NCBI GenBank assembly: GCA_947579605.1 | Contig: OX388317.1 | Coordinates: 21,099,384 to 21,163,383 of the forward strand | From: Athripsodes cinereus | Lineage: Eukaryota; Arthropoda; Insecta; Trichoptera; Leptoceridae | Direction: 5' to 3' | DNA length: 64,000 bases | Part shown: positions 14,101 to 25,100 of the stretch, piece by piece | Layout of the letters: each line of letters starts with the position of its first letter | Position numbering within the stretch: position 1 is the stretch's first letter | Translations under genes and position numbers: made by a program | The notes under the pieces: generated by a model | What the model was told of the DNA's origin: nothing | What the model saw: the letters and a program-made list of their open reading frames with translations, nothing else | Databases searched by the model: none

Positions 14101-15295
14101 ATCTGGTAAAGAACTCTTATCATAAGCTATACGAGGGAGGGCAATTCCTAAAACACAACAAATCTATATTATAACATAATATATTATTCAAAGCACGATT
14201 TAAAAAACAACGCCAGCGCTTGACATCGAACACTTACCATCACCATAATCTGGTGGAAGAAGGCTCGCATATGTGGCATTAGGCAGACCCCATTCAGGAT
14301 AATCCAAATTATTACATGATCCATCTAATCTGCTGTATTTTGAATCTGGGTCACATGGAGCAGCTTTCCAACCACAGAATGATGAATATGTATTATCTAG
14401 TCTAGAATTTCAATGGCAAACCAAAATTTATACATACTTGTTAACTAATGTTCTGCGAAACTCGTTACTACTACTATTACTACTATACCATCACGGCATA
14501 TCCCACAAGTGGGGTAGCCAGCAGACCAGCTGCATGTAAGAAACATGCAAGCTGCCCTCTCCGTGCCAACATAAAATAAAGACATTCAGTATGGGTGGCA
14601 AACCTCATCGCTGAATTTAAGATGTAAAATGTCTTAATTTTTACGAACACCTGCCTTTTACAGGACACTCGAAAACTTACGGAGAAGAGTGGGAGACCAA
14701 TTCTTTACCGGGTGCTCCACGGGATGAAACTCGTTACCTGTGCTTTATTTTGAAATTTCCAAAAATGTTCCCGTAAATCACCAAATGAAACTATTGATAT
14801 GTTTCAGGAGGCATAATGTTTCATTTTTAATATAAAAAAGTTATATTTGTTTTTGTATAGGATCTAATAAGATTTTTTTATCTTATCCTGATTTTGTGAA
14901 CGAATCTAGGAAAACGATCTCTACTGAACCTTTAACCTTTGGCTGACTTAATCTTTATTTCAAATATTTTTTTATTTATCTACTAATTTTTATCCAAAAA
15001 CTGATTGCACGGAATTTGATATTCGAACCAAAATATTTCCGTCTTTCAATCGCTGTATAAAAATCTCTTGAAAAGAGGCATAGGTAAGCCAGAAAATTAC
15101 AACAATCATTGCGTTTGACTATTCACAATAGTTTTTTAATAAAAGTACCCACTCTTCTCCCGAATCTTCTGATTCTTCTACATCGTCTATGTTTACTTCA
15201 ATTTCACTTCTCAGAAGATTGTTTTGATCATCAGCAATAATATTGCCTATTAACGCCGACACCAAAACACCAACTAAAAGGAATATGAACTTCAT
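2142..15295 (-). CDS. Heme peroxidase A (secreted, 12 exons, 632 aa)
   Basis: Animal heme peroxidase, expected to be secreted and to use H2O2 to oxidise small phenols or protein tyrosines. Coding exons, 5' to 3': 15295-15153, 14401-14238, 14147-13977, 13881-13700, 13612-13411, 13038-12841, 12668-12518, 12132-11976, 11175-11002, 10474-10282, 3881-3779, 2202-2142. All junctions are GT/AG, phases agree and the total is 1899 nt. The signal peptide (MKFIFLLVGVLVSA) is followed by an acidic stretch. Seen in order: LDGSCNNL; distal site WGQFVAHDMS (His about 150); Ca2+-site VTPWMDLS; distal Arg in [10 protein letters not shown] (about 291); proximal His in FRHFHSQ (about 396); [18 protein letters not shown]. 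The Asp and Glu that ester-link heme in mammalian enzymes are Ala and Gln here. Intron 10 is 6.4 kb and full of transposons; introns 8 and 9 (11176-11975, 10475-11001) hold only AT-rich DNA. Closest paralog in the window is gene D. The physiological substrate is unknown. Confidence 0.92.
2203..3778. other. Intron 11 of peroxidase A
   Basis: Between the last two exons of A. It contains a GAAA-rich hairpin at 2513-2565 and an inverted repeat (about 3267-3302 against 3402-3447) that looks like a small MITE. A less AT-rich patch at 2790-2980 has no recognisable coding sense. Confidence 0.5.
4570..6646 (-). mobile_element. Inner Penelope-like element with inverted 3'-end copy
   Basis: Inserted into the outer element. 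An 11-bp direct repeat AATATTATCCT at 4559-4569 and 6636-6646 looks like its target-site duplication. The minus-strand body runs from about 6200 to 4613. About 410 bp of its 3' end (4613-5021) recur in opposite orientation at 6219-6637, including the end of the coding frame and a hammerhead-like box (plus strand near 6541-6566, minus strand near 4710-4684). The body is 5'-truncated at its junction with the inverted copy, as often reported for Penelope-like elements. Confidence 0.8.
4837..6135 (-). CDS. Penelope-like RT with GIY-YIG endonuclease (5'-truncated)
   Basis: An uninterrupted frame of 432 residues from an internal Met; the same frame runs upstream to about 6195 without a start. RT motifs: SFDVKSLFTNIP (about 19-30), LPMGCSLSSIMADIFMDHF (81-99), YVDD (120-123), LNFLDLSIS (161-169). 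The C-terminal GIY-YIG nuclease has GIYKL (324-328) and YYIGQTGRK (336-344) with a following YKEHR. RT fused to GIY-YIG defines canonical Penelope-like elements. There is no frameshift in this part, so the copy is fairly young, but N-terminal RT sequence is missing and it is probably not autonomous. Confidence 0.9.
   Translation of the reverse strand: MLCEELNKIIPPKNCFLVSFDVKSLFTNIPVEETLQIVNSILREKCENSEMAKSIEEILKTCLKQNYFQFRDDIYVQTSGLPMGCSLSSIMADIFMDHFEKKLFESDNPLIQHVSNYHRYVDDIFCTWSGTRRQLDMFLTHLNKQHPNIQFTVEVEEEGILNFLDLSISIKNNKFDFKIYRKPTYTDTIIHSTSCHPTSHKMAAFNSMIHRLLSIPLSSENYNEELKTILDIANNNGYKKCDIMKILHKKERNVLTYKYIYPKTQPQSNEELTYKRIEFMGQITYNALNTCKKTTFKPAFYTSNNIGRNIFNTKSKINKLDHSGIYKLQCNDCPKYYIGQTGRKILSRYKEHRMALNTIKVNSEMADHAKESGHSFNQEGLKVLYTCKKGHKMNILEAVEINKNNDNIINIQIPPLISPLTHPFTTSTHSLP
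7166..8396. other. Part of intron 10 of A with LINE-like 3' tails
   Basis: AT-rich. A segment at 7819-7885 (GGATGTAAAGAGTCCCC) recurs at 7956-8010, probably LINE 3' untranslated repeats belonging to the RT fragment just beyond. Confidence 0.45.
8397..9180 (-). mobile_element. CR1/Jockey-type LINE fragment
   Basis: The minus strand encodes the C-terminal part of a non-LTR RT: LYQSLVRSHLEYNSQIWSPS, then NIERVQHRFLRYI, then a Tyr/Arg-rich end with RSRELFYCD. Upstream, another frame continues with NAKKCQFIRF and EIRDLGVIFDEKLSF, so there is a frameshift near 9000. It is 5'-truncated and defective, within intron 10 of peroxidase A. Confidence 0.75.
9181..10039. other. AT-rich part of intron 10 of A
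   Basis: No gene seen. It contains a (CT)n run near 9652-9671. A segment near 9300-9330 (AGCTCACGCCG) resembles LINE 3' ends elsewhere in the window, for example 22775-22800. Confidence 0.45.
10040..10220. repeat. Fold-back repeat beside exon 10 of A
   Basis: Arms at 10040-10119 and 10140-10220 are near-perfect reverse complements (AAAGTGCTGGGAAAATAAAG at the outer ends) around a loop of about 20 bases. It starts 61 bases past the exon 10 donor, so the primary transcript can form a long hairpin there. Confidence 0.8.
12182..12402 (-). repeat. tRNA-derived SINE, copy 1
   Basis: Minus-strand copy with a B-box-like GGTTCGATTCC (plus GGAATCGAACC near 12364) and the shared body CCTGGGTCTGGGTGTTAC. 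Same family as 33881-34131, 38120-38264 and 46977-47218. The tRNA-like head is partly lost. It lies in intron 7 of A. Confidence 0.75.
13120..13330 (+). mobile_element. Degenerate LINE C-terminal fragment
   Basis: A short plus-strand stretch reads CECGDVQTVRQVVQNC, like the cysteine motif at the end of some non-LTR retrotransposons. It is broken by stops downstream and lies in intron 5 of A. Confidence 0.4.
14484..14732. repeat. Most complete copy of the CACGGCATATCC repeat
   Basis: About 250 bp in intron 1 of peroxidase A, running from CACGGCATATCCCACAAGTG to GTGCTCCACGGG. It serves as reference for the many partial copies, including the one split by a LINE at 731-1760. Confidence 0.65.
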
Positions 15296-16133
15296 GATAG
15301 TTGGTTTCTTATTTATTTTTTGTCGGGACGAACTTATTATTGTGAGTTAGCAAATACAGACGACACGATAACGTCTTTATTTCAAAAGACGTTGGCGTCC
15401 TAAATTTGCTACTAAAACTGCGAGTTTGGTATGATATAATTTATTTAAATACAATACTCTATGCAAATTGACACATATGGCTCTTTGTTGATACAACATA
15501 ATATTGTATTGTATATTAGCCTAGACACGTTTTTTATTCCTATATTTTTATAGTTTTTTTTTCTCTAATTACCTACCTTTTTCATCACCTTGTCTAAATT
15601 TCAATATAATTAAATAGTTCTATAATATATTTTAGATTTAGATAAAAAAAAAAAAATCATGTGAAAACAAGCCGAATTAGCGTCAATTTAAATAAATCAT
15701 ATATGGACTATTTACTATTACTGTACCTATAGATGCTATTCAGTGTTGTTCTTTTATGTATATTTTATATTTTTTTTATTGCTGAAAGCAGGTGTGCAAT
15801 CTACTTAAAAAATCTGTCAATAATTGGAACGTGCACTTTCGCATGTTAAAATTTCCAATGAGTCAATATTCAAAACGTTATTTTCCTATTAATTTTTATT
15901 TCTTCGAAATAACGTGTGTTGTACTGGAATAGTCTTTTGGTTATGAATTTCAATATGTTAAAAAAAAAACAACATATTTATCATTTTCTTCATTTAAATG
16001 TATTCGCAAAAATAATTACGGGTTTTTCCATCTTTGGGAACTTTTGATAGGTATAACTGAAAATCTGTTAATTCAAGCAATCTCAAAGTATCTAAAATTA
16101 GGAATAGATTCAAGTCGTCTATTTTCAGGATTA
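15296..16133. other. 5' flank of peroxidase A
   Basis: No gene seen. A small hairpin GACGTC/GACGTT-like pair lies near 15370-15400 and a TATTTAAATA-like stretch near 15440. Either could be promoter DNA, but nothing proves it. Confidence 0.4.
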
Positions 16134-16695
16134 ACGGTGCACTTCGACCCATTGTCAGGAAATAAAATGTGTCGAATATGACAAAATTGCTAGTGCACGA
16201 TACCATCCTGGTACCGACACTAATGTATGCAAGCGAAACGTGGACGTGGTTGAAGAGGGATGAAAGTGAAATAAATGCTGTGGAGATGAGATCGCTGAGG
16301 AAGATGCTTGGTAAAACGTTGCGTTATAGAGTGAGGAATAAGGATATTAGAAGAATGAGTGGATGCAAGAGGAGTGTTGTGGATAGAATGCGCGTAAATA
16401 AGTTGAGATGGTTTGGTCATGTGGAACGAATGGAAGAGGAATGAATGACGAAGAGGATATACGTGTCTGAAACGAGGGGTGTGAGGAAGCGCGGGCTTTC
16501 GAGAACTACATGGCTTGATCATTTAGATCAAATTCTCAAGGACGGCCGTGTTTTGAGTTATAGAAATCGACGTGCGTTTATGAGAAATTGTATGACTGTA
16601 GCAGAAGCGTAAGAAGTATGTAAGGACAGATCTATATGGCGTTCCGTTCTCTCTGCCTACCCCACTTGGGTTACGGCGTGAGGGAATAGGTAGAT
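16134..16695 (+). mobile_element. RTE-like LINE 3' fragment (relative of 36450-38073)
   Basis: Plus-strand sequence matches the 3' third of the LINE in intron 2 of C: LVHDTILVPTLMYASETW, then VDRMRVNKLRWFGHVERM. The frame ends early at 16442 and the copy decays into GTGAGGGAATAGG followed by (TAGA)n near 16690. It is a dead 5'-truncated copy between genes A and B. Confidence 0.8.
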
Positions 16696-16873
16696 AGATA
16701 GATAGATATTTTCAATTTCCAAACTATATGTGTCAACTTTTTTTATCAATTTATCTTTTTGAAAACCAAAGAAATATACCTACCTGTCTAAATTCACGTT
16801 TGAATCCATCATCTCCGTCGGTCCCTCTGCTTTCTTATTACTGGATTTTCACACCTGCATGAGTGAAGATACT

Positions 16874-17057
16874 AAGATTATTACTCAACCAACACCTCAT
16901 CCGCACAACCAACAGACTGTGCGAACTCCCTTAAGTATGAAACAGGAAAGGTGTTCTGATGTTTACGAATCGGCTTAGGCTGGTTTAAGTGCATACTTAA
17001 GGGAGTTTGCATAGTCTGTTGGTTGTGCAGATGAGGTGTCTGTTAAGTAATAATCTT
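16874..17057. repeat. Palindromic fold-back MITE
   Basis: Arms 16874-16939 and 16992-17057 are near-perfect inverted repeats, ends AAGATTATTACT..AGTAATAATCTT, around a loop of about 52 bases. Confidence 0.75.
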
Positions 17058-17640
17058 AATGAAAGTGATTTGCTGGCTATCCCGGTGACATGCCGAGATG
17101 GTAAATATAGATAACGTGCCCTTGAAATGAATTTATTCCACAAAACGGTGCACTATAAATTGTCTAGTTATTATTATTATTAAATATTTTCGTACAAGAA
17201 ATAAGTACATAGTAAGTATTGGATATGAAACGCCTGCATAATACAAGAAAAATAATATAATCTGTATTCGTATTGTTACATAAAACAATATGTGGGATTC
17301 ACGTGTATTATAAAACAAACAGCGTGATTAACTAAAGCCTCGTATTCATGTCAGATTGTTGCTTTGGACAAATAAAAATGTATTTTTTATTGTATCAATA
17401 AAATAAACTTGGTTTTGTTTTTTTAAATATTGATTGATTTAATGGCAAACCACACGTGAATCCTGAACATCTTAATAATATGTAAATAAATGCTTTATAC
17501 GAAGGTTGTTTTTAGTCAAGGTTATTGAAAAGATTTGTTATTCAGAAAATAATTAGAATTAACCCGTGGAGTCCTAGAAATTGTGTTAATCTTCACAATT
17601 TATTTGTTAATTTTCCAATTACATTTAGACATTTAACACC
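17058..17640. other. Gene-free AT-rich DNA
   Basis: Between A and B. No reading frame, repeat or signal recognised. Confidence 0.45.
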
Positions 17641-17830
17641 TTCATTCCTAAGGGCGAGGATGGGTGGGATACATAAATTGTGTCGCTGAGTTTCGATATT
17701 TCGATTCAGCTTCCCCAGATGGGAAATTGGAAGTCGGCCGCTGAGGACAGGGGGGACTCGAGGCGTATGTTGTGGGAGGCCAAGGCTCGATAAGGGCTGT
17801 AGCGCCATCGGAGAGAGAGAGAGAGAGTTT
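17641..17830. mobile_element. Probable LINE 3' end
   Basis: A GC-richer island ending GGGCTGTAGCGCCATCGG and (GA)n, a 3' end style seen in insect Jockey-like non-LTR elements. No coding part remains. The assignment is from memory of the motif only. Confidence 0.4.
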
Positions 17831-18424
17831 CGATACATTTTTGTGATTCTGATTTTTTTTCATCATAAAGTTTTTCATCCATCCTGAATGTCTTAATTTT
17901 TTGTTGACAGCTTACATATTTTTTATATGTGGCTGATCTGCTGGCTACCCCACTTTTCTTTTTTATTAAACTTGTGGATATAAAGACAGTTGCACGAAAA
18001 AATAAGAACATTTTTCATCTAAAATTCAGCGATGATTTTTACGACCCATCCTGAATGTCTTAATTTTTTGTTGGCACGAAGAAGACGGCTTGCATGTTTG
18101 TTACATGTGGCTAGTCCACTTGTTGTAAAAAAAGTCAGTCACGTAAACAAAATTTGCAATAAGTGAACTGTTCTTTTTTAAGATATTCCATAAAAAATTC
18201 CGAGATTCTGGACGCGTATTTTCATAGTACCAATGACATCAAAGCGTTACAGATATTGTGAAATTTTTTTTATTTATAAAATTATAAAAATATTTTTTTA
18301 CATTTTAAAAAACAATACACTAGTAATTACAAACTTAAAATTTATATTCTCTGCATTCCACCCTACCACATGGGTCAGATTTTTTTCTTTCAGGTCAGAA
18401 TCTTTCCTTTACATAGTTTGCGCA

Positions 18425-18900
18425 TCTTTATTTAAAGGCTGCTAGTGTTCGAACTTCCTTGATTTCCACAGGGATTTCTCTGTTAAGTTTAATTCCTTAA
18501 CAGAACAAACTATTTTCAGATTTTGTGAGTCTTAACCTGGGAATCCGAAGTTCATTCATAGCCCTCGTTGGATAATCACGTTTTTCTCCATTGCAAGTCA
18601 AATTCCGTCTCAAGTAAAGGGGCATCATGGTTTTAACAATATTCTGAATAAAAATTAAAGTGTACAGATAATTTCTTTGTTTAACAGTCGGAAAGTTTAG
18701 TGTTTATAATAATGCACCCTAATCTTGTGAGTTTGTTAATCCCTAAAAGAGCCCGCATTTGCTTTGTTAATTATGATTTGAATCTCCTTTAGATCAGTTT
18801 CATTATTTAAAAACAAACTGATTGAACAGTAATTTATATGAGGCCATATAATTGAGTTAAAAACTAATTTTCTGGTTTCTGGTTTTATCTTCTTTTTAAT
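18425..18900 (-). mobile_element. Degenerate CR1/L2-like LINE fragment
   Basis: Reading the minus strand with frame changes gives IIWPHINYCSISLFLNN, then MMPLYLRRNLTC and YPTRAMNELRIPRLRLTKSE, like the C-terminal end of a non-LTR RT. Several stops and shifts show it is old and dead. Confidence 0.55.
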
Positions 18901-19127
18901 TCTTAAAAAAAACTGCTTTCTTAATTATTGCTTTTTGTGGTGACCTTAAGGTTTGATTTGAAGTTTAACTTGTTGAATGGTGGGGGAATCGACTCATTGT
19001 TAGAATGGTGGGAGCTGTTGTCTGCCATGTACTTCAAGAAAGAGCGTCAAAGGGTTTTTGAAAAACAAAGTATATAAGAGAAAATAAAACTATATCATAG
19101 TTTTGATAAGTATTTATTTCAACATGA

Positions 19128-22100
19128 CTAGCATCTTGGTTCTCTCCACATAGTCAAATCTACAGTTGGAATCTGACTGCACTGTAGTATCGTATTCCTG
19201 TAACAATAAAAAAATAAGCTATTATATCCATAATGTTATCAGATCCAAATTACACAATACCTAGAAAAGTCATTTTTTCAGTATGACCGTACAAATTCTT
19301 TCCAACATTTTCAATTTGCTTCTTTTGATCTTATATATTGAATTTTATGTATTGAGTGATCAATATATAAAATTCTCGTGTCACGTTGTTTGTTATCATA
19401 CTCCTCCGAAACGGCTGGACCGATTTTGATAAAATTTTGTGTGCTTATCGGGTAGGTCTGAGAATCGACCAACATTTATTTTTCTTACCCCTAAAAGTTA
19501 AGAGTGGTTTACCCCGAATTTTTTATTTTTATTTTTTGGACATTTTTTTATGGTGAGGCATTAAAAAATACATACAGCCCTAAATTTTTACCTTTCTGCC
19601 ATCAACCCCTATTTTTTAATAGCGATATTAATATGTGGCATAATGTATATAGCAAAACAACGTATGCCAGGTCAGCTAGTAATCTTATAAATTTCTATAG
19701 AAAGTTTTCTTACCCTTGTGGTGATAAAAATGAATTGAACTGTGCCCTCTTCACTCCGTCTCCATTGTTACAAAGCAGACGAGATAATGAACTTTTCCTG
19801 ATTTCTGCCAATTGAGCTGAAATGGATCATTCAAATATACAAAAGTTATAGATTTGATGAAAATGTATACCATATTTTCAGTGACCTTTTTTATGTGATG
19901 CCATAATTTTGATACAATAAAACTCACTCCAATCAAGTCAAAGATAAAACAACGGACAAAAGTATGTCCCTTGAGATTGATATACATTTTCATAAAAGAT
20001 ATATTTTATAATAATTTTCAAATCTAGACTACTTCGCGTATTAGAGGAATAAACGAAAATGAATCGACGTCTTCTATAGAAGACATACAAAATGAATCAA
20101 TTCTATATCATAAAACACTTTCACTTAGAAGAAAACATCAGCTTGATTTTACTGCTTTTACACCCAAGGATATTTTAACTTTACCATATTTTTAGTTTTC
20201 TTTAACCATGCAAGTTATCCCTCAGTTAGCTGAATTGCCTTAAAATTAAAAAGAAATATAGATTTACAATTCAGATGAAGTTCGTCACAAATTATTAAGA
20301 CGGGTGTATCAACATACCCAAGGTGAATCCTGAGGAAGTATTCTCAAACCAGAACCTGTCTGCTTGTCTTGTCCTTTTAAATTGTTCTTGCAAGATACAG
20401 GCATATGTTGGCCCTACCAATGCTCCATTCATCTTGGTTTCTAAGGCTCCTCCAACTGACAAATCTACATCCAGATGACTTTTGTAATGCCTTTTTAACA
20501 AAGCGATATTCTGAAAACGAAATATATTATAGCATGCAAATCATAGACATATCTTGCATCGTGTTATTTGATTAACATGTTGAATTTCAACTCAAAATTG
20601 TCACCTGTGTAAATAAAAAAATGATATGATGCAACAACGACGCGGCTCAAATAACAAACATAAATATTTATAAATGTTTACATTTTTTGTAATTCAAAAC
20701 ACGCAACTTTTGTTCTTTTGATTATTGTAACAATAAGCTAATTGAATTAATAGATTACCTATTTGGCGATGTATTTCACCGATTTTGAGACATATTGTCA
20801 AAGCCTGAATAATAAATGGTGAATCTTATAGTTTAAATCTAAAAAAATCCAGCTCTCTTTAGGCGATTTAAAGCCTGTGAAATGGCATCAAAATTAAATC
20901 ATACATAATCGTTATCATCATTATAGTGGAATTTTAAGGTCATCTGCCTTCTGCCTGTTGCTCAAAACCTTTCAAAGATAAAACTAGTCGAATCGGCCAA
21001 AGCGCCGCATCACAGAGTGAGAAGTGATATTGAGAGACCTCTTAAGTGTTCCAGCACACACTGCTCACTCTGTCACATTTTTCAAATTATTATACATTTG
21101 TTTACCTGTTGCGATATAAGATCATTAAACTCGTCGAAAGAATTGGCCACTCTCAATCCACAAAGTCTCTTGTAGTCATTGTAATACCTCACTCCATGGT
21201 CTCTGTCCCTTTGGATGTCTGTTGCTTTCAGATCTACGCCATATCCCATACTACGACAGGCAAACATTCTTTCTACGACCTGAAATATATTTTATAAATG
21301 AATCTGTCTTCTTTATCTCCTTTGAGATCTCAAAGTCAGTGTTTGCTGATGTGCCTACCTGCAATGTGGAGAACTAGATAAGTATAGTTCATATTTTTTT
21401 TAAACTACCGCCGTTTTATTATGATAGCTTAGTTGACGACGATTTATGACATATGGAATTCTGATACTTATAAAACTTCTCAACAAATTGAAGAGTGACT
21501 GTCAAAGACCATGATCAGCATAAATAAGACATTTTCTATGACAAATAAACTAGAGGTCAGCTTACTCAGTCTAAAACAAAAACACCATCACCAAGACTTG
21601 GTTTTATCCTTCAAGTTAGCGAAATCACAAAGCTGTGATTTGTGGGCTAAGTAACAATTATAATTATAGACTTCTTTTCTGATGGCTTAATGACACAAAA
21701 TGATTACGATAAAATTAAATTTTCCGGAGTCAATACTTTTTTTTTGAAAATATAACAAACCATTTGCCAGATTTGACACTAACCTCATCTACATAAATTT
21801 GGTCAGTGTCTTCTGGTGGCTGAGATATAAGTCCAATGGTCAATTGTTCCATGTTAGTGCCTTGCTCTAGCACCACAGGTCTATTAATCCAGTCACTAAT
21901 CCGTACGTTGGACCTGTAAGTGCGTGATTCATCGTATAATCTGTAACAAAAAAACCATTTCGTTGAGAATTTCAATATTGCCGTCAAAAAATATATGCCA
22001 TAAAAAAAATGCTGATAAAAACTAATGTCTTATTTATTTGCACCATCTATTAAAACTACATATATCGAAAATATCATTTATGATCAATCACAACACAACA

Positions 22101-25100
22101 TTTTTGATGCTGTAAAAAAATTTAATGATTAAATCGTATTAGTTCCCTTTTCGTTCACTAGGTGGTGTCTGTAATATATTTTTTTTTATATAAATAGAAT
22201 TTGAGTATACCTTAGATAACCAGCAATTTGAGAATGGAAATGTCTGAAGGCAACTTGAGAATGTTCACTAGTAACGTCAGGAGCCACAGCTGCGTTGTAG
22301 TCATTCACAAAACCATTAAAAGTGGGAAAGATTATATTATTGTTCACCAGATTGACACTTCCTGTAAATCATACAATTAATTTTAACAGATGAATAAAAT
22401 CTTGAGGAAAATTTTATTTATCAGCTATCTTGGACTCTTTCTTAGTAAGGTATTTTGAGGTGGCTGGTAACCTGGTGTTAGAATCTCTGAACTTTCATTC
22501 GATAAATCCTGGGTTTCCTTCCACCCGCTGCCAGTTAACTGTGAGGATATCCAATAAAAACTTGCATAGAGAGAAAAGACAATTTAGTAACTGACATTTA
22601 TGAAATATCAGTAGGCAAGGGAAGCTGTAAGCCTTCTTTTAAAAGTTACATACATTAAAGTATCATTTTTAGTGAACATATTTTTTTTACATAGATCGAA
22701 AACATAAACTTTGACCAAACTTATAAATTTTAAAAGATATTGTTATAATTTATTTATTTATTATTAGAATTTACGGCGTGAGCCTTTTACATGTGTAAAA
22801 TATAATTAAAGAAATTGCATGACAGACAGTACGTTTAAACAAGACAAGGAGTAATCACGAAAAAAGGACAATACACAACAAAAAAACAGTATGATAAATA
22901 TAATACATAAAAACCATTCAATAAAACTTTTTAAAAATTAATTGATAAAAGACAATACTAGCAATAAATCATCAAAAATTGGTAAATCATTGGGAAATTC
23001 AACATAAGATTTAAGATCATTAAAATATATAAGTAATTATAAAATGTTTAACATCACAAACAAATAATCAATACAGATGAACATTTTAAAATGTGTAGGT
23101 ATTAAATTTTTTAAACTGTTCACAACAATCAAACTTCGTAATTTGGTCAAAGATGAAAAATATTTCATCCTACAACTGGTCATAAAAGGGAAGATTGAGG
23201 GACTTAGAGGGGCTGGAAGAAATCAGCTTTCCTAGCTGCGAAACAACCGAGAGTGGACAGGGATGAATGGTGTGGAGGAGCTGTTTTGTGCTGCCCAAGA
23301 CAGAGGAGATCTTTCTGAGGCGATCGTCAACGTTGGGGACCCGATTCATAAAGAAGACTAAAAAAATCTGATTAACAAAAGTGAGCATTCAGAAGTACTG
23401 CAGTGAATTCCCTATTACTTGAAGATTTGTTCTTAAAATAATTCACGTTCAAAACCGGACCGTTGAATACAAAAATCCAGACTGACATTTTAGATCTTAG
23501 ATCTCTTAAAAATTATCTATAATGGTTTACAGGACGTTTTCATATTTTCATTTTGAACTCAGTTGAGCTCATAAATTTAATTTTAACTTTACCCAATATA
23601 GTTGGTAACCATTCGTAGTAGCTAATTCTTTGATACTGTGCTATATTGATCCTCCTTGCTTCTTGAAAAAGTCTCTCATCGTTCCAATGTGGGTTTAAAG
23701 CCAGAAGTGCTCTAGCCAACCTGTTATGTTCTCTCATTAACAATATCTGAAGAATCGCCAGATGAGGACTTTGATTTGCACGAGAATCACCTAAAAATTC
23801 ATAACAGCATAAGTAATTCTCCAATATTTCAATAACACTTTATTCAAAACAGTGATGCTTATCGTTTTATTAGTGTATTTTTTTGTCTTACATTGATGAC
23901 TGATCTTACAATCTAAGAAGATTAATAAATCTTAATCAAGTTGAGAATATTTGGTTTAATTTTTCCTTACCTGTTCGGTAGCAAGTATTTTCGTTTTGCG
24001 CATTACAAAAACAAGCGTTTGCTGCATCAGGATTTCTTGGAGGGAACGATTTGTTTCCTCTCACTTCTACAAGAAGTTCTCCACCACGCATTGTCCTTAA
24101 AGAATTGCTCGTTGTCAAGTCGTTGCCATAGACAATCGATAAATCCAAGTAAGAAGTCACGGCGTTTATCTAAAATAGCGGTCTGCCAAATGAGCTAATA
24201 ACATCCTTATTTTTTATTCCATTAAAAACAATATACTCTCATGGCACTTCTACAGTTTTTCTATTGCACTATTCTTAGCCAAGGTATGATGAAGTTAAAT
24301 GCTACAGATGGTTTTAAATCTACTGCTAGAACTGAAAGGCTTGAAGGTTCTCTATTTCAGAAAGAAAGGCTCTGCAAGGGCTGTTTAGTCATCCATAGTA
24401 AGTAAGTATTTTCCTATAATTAATTATTAATTTGCTGTGTTTAATTTGCTTACCTACCTGTCTAGCGGGAGAAGTGCCTGTCGCACATCCCATATCTCTG
24501 TCAGTGATACTTCTAGTGAAATTTATACATCTAATACCATTTAAACCTTGAGTCGGATCTCGTGGCGAGACCTTTATAGGTAGACAGAATCTATTTTTTT
24601 GAGCAGGTAATTGACCGGTTCGTGAACAACACGTTACAGCTGAAAATGGTAAACCATAAAAGTGTTCAGAAAATATCGATGTTATTTTCACAATCAATCA
24701 CTATGTGAGATCAAATATGCAAATTTGACTCATAAAACTATCATAAAAGGTTTAGAAAAGACAGCGTCACCTTGGACAGGAATATTATCAAGAGTAACGC
24801 TTACGTTCATTAATCTCCCTAATCAGTGACATGTCATGTGCCACCACCTGCCCCCACTGCATCGAGGCTAAAGATCTTAATGGATCTTCCCTCTGACCAG
24901 TTGGAAACAAGTCTATCCTCAGAGCTCTAGGTCCGGGTAAAGGCGTTCTGTCGTTGGCCATTCTTGGTGCGCTTATTCCTGGAAAAAGATATTCAACATT
25001 ATTATGGACTTAATCGTCATTTAAGCTGGAAATCTTAATCTAACCTTTTTCCCAGTCGCATTTGTTTTATTTTGAAGGTCAGTGTTAATATATGTAATGC